A stretch of DNA of 40,537 bases from Opitutus sp. GAS368 (GTDB taxonomy: Bacteria > Verrucomicrobiota > Verrucomicrobiia > Opitutales > Opitutaceae): positions 1-40,537 of the forward strand of contig CAMDOF010000057.1 of the NCBI GenBank assembly GCA_945903465.1, given 5' to 3'. A model generated the notes under the pieces. The model was not told the DNA's origin and did not search any database. It saw only the letters and a list, made by a program, of their open reading frames with translations. The position numbers were made by a program, and so were the translations under genes. This document shows positions 27,054-34,260 of the stretch, one piece after another; the stretch's first letter is position 1; the number at the start of each line of letters is the position of its first letter.

Positions 27054-28288
27054 TTTGGAGAACCGGCGGCGTTGACGAGCATCCGCAGACGGGAGTCGGA
27101 TCTCACGAGTTTGCCCGCGGCGATATCATCCTCGGTAAATGTCGCGACGAGGATCTCACGTTCCGCCTTCCGGTTGAAATCATAAACAATGAAGATGCGG
27201 CCGTCGGGCGCTTGGTCGCCGTCGGGGTAGGAAACGTTGTTGCGTTCGTCAATCAGCAGGCCGCCCGTCCAGGTGGCGCCATCGTCCGCCGACAAAAATG
27301 CCGTGAGGTTCGAGCGGCCCTGTTTTGGTTGCGGCGTCGCCCCGCCCCGCATCCACGCCGGATCGATCCCCGGGCTGTGGTGTTTCACGAGGAGAAGTTT
27401 TCCGGACTTCAGCCGCCGAATGAAGAAACGGGAAATCGCGTGCGGGATTCCCGATTGCTGCGGAGCGGTCCACGTGCGGCCGCCGTCGCGCGAGGCGCTT
27501 TCGGCGATACCACCGCGGTGGCGGATGAACATCGCGAGACTACCGTCCTTGCGCTCCACGAACATGTGTTCATCCGGCGAAGGCTCCGCGGTTCGTACTT
27601 TCGCGAGATACTCAAAGCTCGTGCCGCGATCGCGCGAGCGATAGACGTGCGCGCCGACGTTCGCCACGTCCCAATGCCACTGTTCCGGCGGCACGTACTT
27701 GCGATCGGTCGGCGGCAGGGTTTTCGCGGGCGCGTCCGCCCAGATGGAAACGGGAAAGAGCCAGTCGCCGTTCTTCAGCACCGTCGGCTTGTTCATCATG
27801 ATGCCGTCCACCAGCCGCCGCGGCTCGGTCCAGCGTGGTGCGGCCTTGTCGGGCTCGTCCGTCGTGACCGCCCATACGCCGGCGCGCCCGTCCCAAAATC
27901 CGTAAGACTGCATGTAAAACCACCACAGTTTCCCCTGCGGATCGAGCCACAGCCCGGGATCGTAGGTGCGCAGCAAGCCGGGCGGATCGATCACGCGCAC
28001 AATCTGCGACCACGTGCGGCCGTTGTCGGCGCTCGTTGCGAGCATCACGTAGTTGTCGGGGCCTTCGTCGGCGCCGCCGCCATACCAGGTGGCCCATAAT
28101 CGGCCGCGAGGAGCGCGGGCCAAACCAGGAATGCCCTGAAAAAGCCGCTGCTCCACTTTATACCCAGAACCCGGATCGGCGATCGCGGGCACCGGTTGCA
28201 GTGCGGGGTCGGACCGCGCCACCTGGGCCTGCGCGGGGAGCGTCGCTGCGAGGAGAAAAAGAGCAACGGGAACGCGTCGAGATTTCAT
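27050..28288 (-). CDS. Exported sialidase-like (BNR repeat) protein
   Basis: A 412-residue secreted protein with a signal peptide (RRVPVALFLLAATLPAQAQ) and a six-bladed propeller of the sialidase/neuraminidase-like superfamily. Asp-box (SxDxGxTW) motifs are visible at ATSADNGRTW, RSRDRGTSF, ASRDGGRTW and LSADDGATW. The segment LFQGIPGLARAPRGRLWATW carries an N-terminal Arg region, and MNKPTVLKNGDWLFPVSIWA and VSYPDGDQAPDGRIFIVYD are typical of the exo-alpha-sialidase-like family of PVC bacteria. True sialidase activity cannot be assumed: many members act on other glycans. It lies in the minus-strand run behind a TonB receptor and sugar isomerase and is coupled to a decayed paralog. No clear Shine-Dalgarno is seen before the ATG. 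Confidence 0.88.
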   Translation of the reverse strand: MKSRRVPVALFLLAATLPAQAQVARSDPALQPVPAIADPGSGYKVEQRLFQGIPGLARAPRGRLWATWYGGGADEGPDNYVMLATSADNGRTWSQIVRVIDPPGLLRTYDPGLWLDPQGKLWWFYMQSYGFWDGRAGVWAVTTDEPDKAAPRWTEPRRLVDGIMMNKPTVLKNGDWLFPVSIWADAPAKTLPPTDRKYVPPEQWHWDVANVGAHVYRSRDRGTSFEYLAKVRTAEPSPDEHMFVERKDGSLAMFIRHRGGIAESASRDGGRTWTAPQQSGIPHAISRFFIRRLKSGKLLLVKHHSPGIDPAWMRGGATPQPKQGRSNLTAFLSADDGATWTGGLLIDERNNVSYPDGDQAPDGRIFIVYDFNRKAEREILVATFTEDDIAAGKLVRSDSRLRMLVNAAGSPK

Positions 28289-28456
28289 AGCGGAAATTTT
28301 TTAGACAGCTGTTTTTCAACATCGCGGCGGAAAAAAGCCGACTGACGATCGGGATCAATCGTTCATTCATGGGACGGTGGGGCCACGGATCAAGCCGGTC
28401 TTGGTTCCTGCGAGGAGCGAAGCGGCGCGAAATCATTTCTCAACCACGGCGATTCG

Positions 28457-29104
28457 TTAGGATAACCACGCCACGTCCTTACCCAAGCGCACGGGAATTC
28501 GCGCAACGAAGCCATTCGCCTCCTCTGGACTTTGCACGTCGGTGCGAAACGGCCGGAGCGGCAACCGCGCGGCGTGCACAAGCGAAATCACGGGATTCCT
28601 CGCCCACGCGTCGCGGACGGCGGCGGGTGGCTTCACCTCCTCGCTCCAAACGACCACGGTCTCGCCGTTGACCTTCGCGCCGGCCCAGACCCACGGGCCA
28701 CGGGCACCGCGGATCGCAAATCCACGGACCTCATCGCCCTCCGCGGTTTGCAGTCCGGTCGCGTGGCGCCATGCGATCCGTACTTTGCCGTCGGCGAGAA
28801 ACTCGCTGCTCTGCTATTCAGGGCTGCGGACGAGTCCCGGCCGGTCGTAAACATCCGCGAAGGCGAGGCCCGCGAGCCGTTCGCCGATCGGCTTTTTGTT
28901 GGGAAAGTGCGCGTCTTCCACCCCGACATCGATCGCCGCCACGACGCCGGTCTTCGGCAAACTTAACGCCGCCGTCTGCGCTGCGCGAATCAGACAGAGC
29001 GGCGACGGCTCGACGGGAGCCCGCTGCCGCTCCTTCCTGTTATGCATCTCAACAGAGTAGAACGGCAAAGAATCGCCGGCAAGCGTAAGGAAAATGTTTA
29101 ACAA
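28457..29104 (-). pseudogene. Sialate O-acetylesterase, C-terminal half, with in-frame TAG
   Basis: The minus-strand frame contains GDSLPFYSVEMHN, LIRAAQTAALSLPKTGVVAA, IDVGVEDAHFPNKKPIGERL, AGLAFADVYDRPGLVRSPE, then a TAG at 28814-28816. The same frame carries on with FLADGKVRIAWRHATGL, GFAIRGARGPWVWAGAKVNG, VVVWSEEVKPPAAVRDAW and LVHAARLPLRPFRTD to a stop at 28457. This is the C-terminal half of a SASA-family esterase (PF03629-like), which removes O-acetyl groups from sialic acids or related sugars. The N-terminal half with the catalytic Ser block is absent, and no good start codon exists. Upstream, in another frame, lies the N-terminus of an unrelated exported protein, marking a deletion junction near 29062-29112. 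The TAG probably replaced a Tyr codon. Confidence 0.8.
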
Positions 29105-29268
29105 AGTAGAATTAGTTCGCTCAAGAGCAGCAGGCCGCCTTCGGTTGCGGTGTCCGCGGCGCCTTGCGCATAGAAGCGCTCAAACGCTGCCACGACCGGA
29201 TGCGCTCGCGCCACGCCCGAGATCGCGACGATCAGCAACAGACCGCATTGAGCGCTCAACCGCTGCAT
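29098..29268 (-). pseudogene. Truncated N-terminus of an exported protein, probably PVC-type cytochrome c
   Basis: The ATG at 29268 follows GAAAGG and lies 11 nt after the isomerase stop codon. It starts a 56-residue frame with a signal peptide (MQRLSAQCGLLLIVAISGVARA). This is followed by HPVVAAFERFYAQGA and GGLLLLSEL. In PVC bacteria this pattern precedes the first CxxCH haem motif of large exported cytochrome or dehydrogenase proteins (GGxLLLxELNCxxCH). Here the next residues are ILLC and a stop, so the haem motif and everything after it is lost where the sialate O-acetylesterase fragment begins. The assignment to the cytochrome group is inference from the short N-terminus. Confidence 0.55.
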
Positions 29269-29278
29269 GGTTCGCCTT

Positions 29279-30223
29279 TCAGACTTCGGCAAGGGTGCGC
29301 TCGAGGTAGGCCCGCGCGAGGTTGAGTTGGTCCGTGACGGCGGGCACCGTCGGGTGCAACGGGCTGCCGCGCGGCGTCGGGTGCATGAAGATGGAGGTCC
29401 AGCCCGCGAACGTGTGGCGCTTGAGTGCGGCGAGCATGGGCTTGAAATCGAGCGGGCCGACGCCGGGAAGTTGCCGTTTTTGCACGTCGACGGGGAGGTC
29501 GCCGCTGCCATCGCCGCGCTGCCACGCGTAGAAATAGAGGATGCGCTCGCCGAGATCGCCGACGAGTTTGCCGAGGAGCACGGGGTCCTGCGGGAGGTGA
29601 AACGGCGCGAAGGCGATGCCGACATGGCGCTCCTTGATTTCCTCCATAAGCATCAACATGCCCTCGGGCGGCTCGAGGAACCCGTTGAGGTGATTCTCGA
29701 TCGCGAGCTTCGCGCCGAGTTCCCCGGCAACGGCGATAATCGGTTTCAATTTTTCGGCGGAGGCGCGGATGCCGCGGCGGAGATCGTCGCCGCGCAGATC
29801 CTTGGCGCCAGGGGCGCCGGGAAACCCGGCAACGATCGTGTCGCCACCAAACTTGAGCATCGCGCGCAGGTGCGGCTCACACTTGGCGAAGCCGGGGTCC
29901 ATGCAGGTGTAGGTGCCGACCTTCGCACGGTGGCGCTGGAGGAGTTCGGCGAATTTTTCGTGGCCCATCGCGTCGACCTGCTCGCGCGTGTTGCCCCAGC
30001 GGCCGGCCCAGAGGTCGAGGGCCGCGCAGCCGGCGCGGTGCATCTCGGGCACGATGTCGGCGACGGGCAGGCAGCCATATTGGTTGGTCGAAAGCACGTG
30101 GCGCAGCTTGAAGGGCGCCGGCTTGACCTCGGCGGCGCCCAGCGCCGCGCGCGAGTCGACGGCAGCACACGCAGCGGCACCAGCGGTGACGCGCAGAAAA
30201 TCACGACGGGAAAAAGCGGGCAT
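29279..30223 (-). CDS. Tat-exported sugar phosphate isomerase/epimerase (xylose isomerase-like TIM barrel)
   Basis: A 314-residue AP_endonuc_2-type TIM barrel. The ATG at 30223, one base after the TonB receptor stop (TAATATG), starts a twin-arginine signal (MPAFSRRDFLRVTAGAAACA), so the enzyme is probably exported. Barrel features include RHVLSTNQYGC, AALDLWAGRWGNTREQV, KVGTYTCMDP, the metal-ligand-like AIENHLNG, VGIAFAPFHLPQDP and a C-terminal GWTSIFMHPTP. Members isomerise or epimerise free or modified sugars, often 3-keto sugars or inosose-like compounds; the substrate here is unknown. The sequence upstream of 30223 belongs to the receptor gene and is not part of the protein. Very tight spacing shows coupling to the upstream receptor. 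Confidence 0.87.
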   Translation of the reverse strand: MPAFSRRDFLRVTAGAAACAAVDSRAALGAAEVKPAPFKLRHVLSTNQYGCLPVADIVPEMHRAGCAALDLWAGRWGNTREQVDAMGHEKFAELLQRHRAKVGTYTCMDPGFAKCEPHLRAMLKFGGDTIVAGFPGAPGAKDLRGDDLRRGIRASAEKLKPIIAVAGELGAKLAIENHLNGFLEPPEGMLMLMEEIKERHVGIAFAPFHLPQDPVLLGKLVGDLGERILYFYAWQRGDGSGDLPVDVQKRQLPGVGPLDFKPMLAALKRHTFAGWTSIFMHPTPRGSPLHPTVPAVTDQLNLARAYLERTLAEV

Positions 30224-30224
30224 A

Positions 30225-33200
30225 TTAAAAATTTCCGCGGACACCGAACGTAAACTGCCGACGCTGATCGCTGAGCGTGCGGAGGCGCGAGTAAGCGGGA
30301 GCAGAGGGGCCGTAGCGCTCATCGGGGCGGTAGTCGTTGAGGAGATTGCGTGCGGTGCCGTAGACGGCGAGGTGTTTAGTGATACGATACTCGAGGTTGC
30401 CGTCCATGAATTTCGCGGGCGGGCGGTAGTTGTAGGTCGCCGGTTCGGCGCCGACGCCGGAGAAGAGTGCGAGTCGCTCGCGGCCGCGGTTGTTAACGTT
30501 GAGCCGGATCGTGAATCGCGAGCGGTTGAAGGCGGCGCCGTAGTTGTAGGTTTTCTCGATGAAGCCGGTGAAGTTGGCGGCGGGATTGCCGCTCAGGTGC
30601 TGCAGCGTGATGTTGGCGAAAATATTAAAACCGCGCGCCCTCGGCGGAAGAAAGTTCAGATTCTGGCGGTATTCTAACTCGGTGCCGGTGATGCTCGCCT
30701 TGCCGACGTTGTCAGAAGTGGTGACGGTGTACCCGCGCGCCGGGCCGTAGACGGCGGGATCGAGGCCGTAGAAATCGAGCAACTCCTCGGTGATGGGTTT
30801 GTTGATGCTGCCCCAGAAATCCTGAATCTCGCGCGTGAACCACCGCGCAGAGACGACGCCGTCGGAGGGTTCGCTGAAATAATATTCGAGCGAGGCGCCG
30901 TAGCTGTCGGCCTTCCAGGGCTTGAGCGCGGGATTTTGCAGGATGATCTCGCGGGTGGCGGCGGTCTCGTCGGGGATGTTGGCGCCGGGCAGGATAAAAC
31001 TGAAATCGGGCCGCGCGATCGAGCGGGCAAAGGAGAGGCGGCCGACCAAGTTTTGCGCGATGTTGTAGGTGGCGTTGAGGCTCGGAAAAAGATCGCCAAA
31101 GGTGCGATCGGCTTTCGCGCCGCGATAGACGTAGGCGAGTTGCGTGCCCGCGAGGCTGGCCAGCGTGGCGATCGCGACGGGCTGGCCGGTCGCGTTGCGC
31201 ATGATTTGGCCGGCAGAATTACGCTGGTAGATCAGGCTTGGGTTGATGAGCGGGCCGTTGCCGCTGGTCTCGGTGCGTTCGTAGCGAAATCCGCCAACGA
31301 GATTCAGGCGACCTCCGAGGAGGCGATTGGCATCGAAGCGCAAATAGGGCGCGTAGATGGCCTCGGTGATGCGCTTGCCGGCGCTGACGTTGGTGCGCCA
31401 GTTGGCCGCGACGGTGTTTTCGGGGCGGCTAAAATATTCCGGATGCGCCTTGAACGTGGCCCAGAGTGCCTCGCCGCTCAGGCCATCGCGCGTGACGGGC
31501 GCCCAGCCGGGGCCGCGCGCGCTGTAGGCGGCGTCGGCCCACTGGCCGGCGTTATCGTCGGCGGTTTGCGCCCGTTGGTCGGCACCGAGGTAATTGTAGT
31601 TTTCCACCCAGCGCGCGTGATCGCGCGTCGTCGCGGTTACGTCGATGCCGAGTTTGGTTTTGAGCGGAACGTCCATCCGGAAATCGCGCATGAGGTAGGC
31701 CTGGAAGCTGCGCTTCTCGTCTTGCACGGCGGTGATACTGGAGGCGTCGTTCTCCAACAGATAATTGCTGATCTTGTAAGGATCGACGGCGGTGCCGGCG
31801 GCGTTGGTCACCGTGATTTTTTCCGGGCCGTAGTAGCCGACGCCGTCGAAGCGAATCGTGACATTGCGCAGAAAGGAATTTCCATTCTGAAACGTGCCGC
31901 GATCGATGTCGAAGGTGCGGCTGGTGGCGTGGGAGTAGGCGCCGCGCGCTTCCCAGGTCCAGACTGGGCCGCTGTGCCGCCATTTGATGGTGGGCATGTA
32001 GGTTGTGCCGGCCTTGTCGCTCCAATCGTGGTTGGCCTGGATGAACCCGGCGCCGGCCGCGCCTTGCGTGAACGTCGGGCTCTGGGCCGTGACACGACCG
32101 ATGTTGAAGATGAAACGGTCGCGCATCTGCGTGTCCTCAATATAATCCGAGTATTGCATGCCGACCGTGACGACGTCGTTGCGGGCGAAACGCCAGTCGG
32201 CCGTGAAGCCGACGGTGGGCCGCGTGAATTCGCGCGGGTAGGCGTAATACTCGAAAAGCCCTAGATACGGGGCGCTGAACGGCGGCTGGGGATAGTTGGC
32301 GTTTACCGCCTGCACGGACGGTACCCACGAAGTCGCGACGCCTTGCGTGCCGGCGTCAGTGACGAGACGCGACGCGTTGAGCGAGAAACCGAAATTCTTC
32401 GTCCAAGGCACGGTGGCGCTCACTTCCCAGTTGGGGCGCTTCTTGTAGATGATGTAGCCCTGAAACGACTGGTCGCTGAAGTTAAGGTAGCCCTTGGCCA
32501 CGTAACTCGATCGGCCCTGCTCAAATGCGCTCCGCGGCACAAGATTCACGGTGCCACCGATCGCGTTGGCGGGCGTGTCAGGATTCTGCCCGCGGGAGAT
32601 CTCAAGGCGCGACATGTTGTTGATTGAAATCTGCTGGAGATCCACGGCGCGGGTCTCAACGCGCGCGGCGGCACTCGCGAGGGCGAAGCCATCCACCATC
32701 ACCGGCGTCGCGTGATAGGGCACGCCTCCGACCGAGATGCCCTGGTTGCCGTCGACGGTGACACCGGGAAGAAACTTGGCGAAGTCGGCCACGTTGCCGT
32801 CGGCAATGTCGCCAAAAACGTCGGTCGACATGACCGACTTGATCGTCGAGGCGAAGCGCTGCTCGTTGATCGCGACGGAAGAGGCGGTCATATCGCGCGA
32901 GCTGGCGACAACGAAGGCGTCGAGCTTGACGGCCTCGATGTCCTGCGAAGAGCGCTCGCCTTTGCCGAGGGTGAAATTCCGTTCGACGCGTGCGCCGGCC
33001 GTCACGTTCAAGGTCGCCTCCTGCTCGGGGAGGCCCGTGTAGAAAACTTTTATCCGCGCGGTGCCGGCCTGGATATTCGCGAGCCGGTAGAATCCGAACT
33101 GATCTGTGAACGTGTCGCGGTTGGAATTATCGAGCGTGACGCGCGCGTTCTGCAGATAGCTACCGCTCGTCTCGTTGAAGACACGGCCCTCGATCACGCC

Positions 33201-33296
33201 GCTTGTCGCGGGCTGAGAAAAGGCGGACGAGAAAGTCAGGGCCAGGGAAAGCGCCGACGCCAGCGTACGCACGCGAAAACAAGGGGAACGGTTCAT
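30225..33296 (-). CDS. SusC-like TonB-dependent receptor
   Basis: A 1023-residue outer-membrane importer starting at 33296 (MNRSPCFRVRTLASALSLAL), with cleavage probably after FSSAFSQ. It has a CarboxypepD_reg-like domain (IEGRVFNETSGSYLQNARV, DQFGFYRLANIQAGTA), a TonB-box-like KLDAFVV, and a plug with NEQRFASTIKSVMSTDVFGD and KFLPGVTVDGNQG. The large barrel includes ARSIARPDFSFILPGA and ends in FTFGVRGNF. It heads the minus-strand run of isomerase, truncated genes and sialidase-like proteins. A good sigma-70 type promoter lies about 80 nt upstream (TATAAT at 33374-33379). The residues before 33296 in the open frame (Ser/Thr/Pro-rich) are probably leader, not protein. Confidence 0.92.
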   Translation of the reverse strand: MNRSPCFRVRTLASALSLALTFSSAFSQPATSGVIEGRVFNETSGSYLQNARVTLDNSNRDTFTDQFGFYRLANIQAGTARIKVFYTGLPEQEATLNVTAGARVERNFTLGKGERSSQDIEAVKLDAFVVASSRDMTASSVAINEQRFASTIKSVMSTDVFGDIADGNVADFAKFLPGVTVDGNQGISVGGVPYHATPVMVDGFALASAAARVETRAVDLQQISINNMSRLEISRGQNPDTPANAIGGTVNLVPRSAFEQGRSSYVAKGYLNFSDQSFQGYIIYKKRPNWEVSATVPWTKNFGFSLNASRLVTDAGTQGVATSWVPSVQAVNANYPQPPFSAPYLGLFEYYAYPREFTRPTVGFTADWRFARNDVVTVGMQYSDYIEDTQMRDRFIFNIGRVTAQSPTFTQGAAGAGFIQANHDWSDKAGTTYMPTIKWRHSGPVWTWEARGAYSHATSRTFDIDRGTFQNGNSFLRNVTIRFDGVGYYGPEKITVTNAAGTAVDPYKISNYLLENDASSITAVQDEKRSFQAYLMRDFRMDVPLKTKLGIDVTATTRDHARWVENYNYLGADQRAQTADDNAGQWADAAYSARGPGWAPVTRDGLSGEALWATFKAHPEYFSRPENTVAANWRTNVSAGKRITEAIYAPYLRFDANRLLGGRLNLVGGFRYERTETSGNGPLINPSLIYQRNSAGQIMRNATGQPVAIATLASLAGTQLAYVYRGAKADRTFGDLFPSLNATYNIAQNLVGRLSFARSIARPDFSFILPGANIPDETAATREIILQNPALKPWKADSYGASLEYYFSEPSDGVVSARWFTREIQDFWGSINKPITEELLDFYGLDPAVYGPARGYTVTTSDNVGKASITGTELEYRQNLNFLPPRARGFNIFANITLQHLSGNPAANFTGFIEKTYNYGAAFNRSRFTIRLNVNNRGRERLALFSGVGAEPATYNYRPPAKFMDGNLEYRITKHLAVYGTARNLLNDYRPDERYGPSAPAYSRLRTLSDQRRQFTFGVRGNF

Positions 33297-33373
33297 GACA
33301 GGGAAGGGGTTGGTCGGGTCAGTGCGAGTAGACGGACAGTGCGAAGTTCTCGGGCGCGCGACCACTTGGCCAT

Positions 33374-33403
33374 ATTATATTCCTGAAAAATCCCATTGGT
33401 TAA
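33374..33403 (-). promoter_or_regulatory. Sigma-70-like promoter of the TonB receptor
   Basis: On the minus strand TTAACC (33398-33403, four of six matches to TTGACA) and a perfect TATAAT (33374-33379) are separated by 18 bp in an A/T-rich patch inside otherwise GC-rich DNA. The expected start point leaves a leader of about 70 nt before the receptor ATG at 33296. Confidence 0.6.
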
Positions 33404-33433
33404 GCGTTGGGCTGAACGGTTGGATCTATTTTT

Positions 33434-33898
33434 TTATGGATAGGAAACTGGATTTACGCGCACGGCGACGTCCCTGGGCAGGTCCCCGAGCAGCCGCGTG
33501 AACTTGCGCTCGAAGGCCTGCGCGTCGTGCCGGGCAGCGACGCGTGCGCGCTTCGTGAGGCCCGCGTGGGCGCGCTCGCTAGGTTCAGTCGGCAACTCGC
33601 GGATGCGCGCCGCGGCATCGAGCGCCGCGGCATCGTCGCCAAAGTGCAGCGCGAGGTGCAGGCGGATGCGGAGGAGGCGATTGAGTCGCGCCATTTCCGG
33701 CGGCGGCTGGTGGCTAAGTGCGGAGTCCGCATCGGCGGCCACCTGCCGTGCGAACGGTATAAAATCCGGCTCCGAGGTCACGAGCTGCCTTGCCGGCAGG
33801 TTGACGGGATAGCCCGGCTCGGCGACGGCCGCCGCGACTGGGAACGACCGTGAAAGGAAAAAGATTCCGAGAAATCGGGGGAGGGCGTGAGGCGACGG
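33434..33898 (-). pseudogene. Remnant of an exported protein, family not recognised
   Basis: A minus-strand frame is open from 33898 to the stop at 33434. It reads RFLGIFFLSRSFPVAAAVA (signal-peptide-like but without ATG, GTG or TTG ahead of it), then VAEPGYPVNLPARQLV, FARQVAADADSALSHQPPPE, LLRIRLHLALHFGDDAAALD and LLGDLPRDVAVR. The helical, Ala-rich segments have the composition of real protein. From a GTG at 33781 it would be 115 aa. It ends abruptly in NPVSYP, encoded by the recurring GGAAACTGG element, so the C-terminus is probably lost. I cannot name the family; it may be the N-terminal part of a larger exported enzyme. Confidence 0.45.
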
Positions 33899-34260
33899 CT
33901 ACACGCGTCGGGTGTGGTTGCGGGCGTCCTGGCCGGCGAGGATCCGTCCAACCGAAGCCGGAGGTTCTGCTCGGGAACTAGAATGCCGCCGAGGATATTT
34001 TCTCCGGACCTGGGGTGGCGAGTGGTGCGCGTGGTGGTGCGAACGGAGTGCACAGGGGAAGGTGCGGGTTGACCCTTGGCGCAGCATTTGAGGATCGAGT
34101 TCTCCGGGGATCAGGCCCGTCGCGTTTGGCTATCGTGGCGGAAATCAGCCACACTCCCGGGAGCACGCGCGCACCAAAGAGGGTTTCATTTCAGTTCAAT
34201 CAGCGTTCCGAATTTGCAATTCATTCTGCGGCGCAATCTTCGTATGGCCACAGTGACAGG
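33899..34260. other. Intergenic stretch, possible degraded signal peptide
   Basis: No intact gene. On the minus strand near 34185 an ATG (MKPSLVRA) followed, after a one-base frame change, by LPGVWLISATIA resembles a broken signal peptide, perhaps the original start of the remnant to its left. At 34254-34267 there is a palindrome (AGTGAC, AG, GTCACT) overlapping the lyase stop codon. Confidence 0.25.

Noticed and set aside
28814..28816. Selenocysteine- or pyrrolysine-type recoding of the TAA/TAG codons in damaged genes
   Set aside because: The replaced residues appear to be Gln and Tyr in relatives, no downstream stem-loop is evident, and the esterase is truncated as well, so ordinary gene decay explains the stops better.
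29267..30253. Plus-strand frame of 328 codons opposite the isomerase
   Set aside because: Antisense shadow of the TIM-barrel gene; the sense frame has a Tat signal and metal-site-like motifs.
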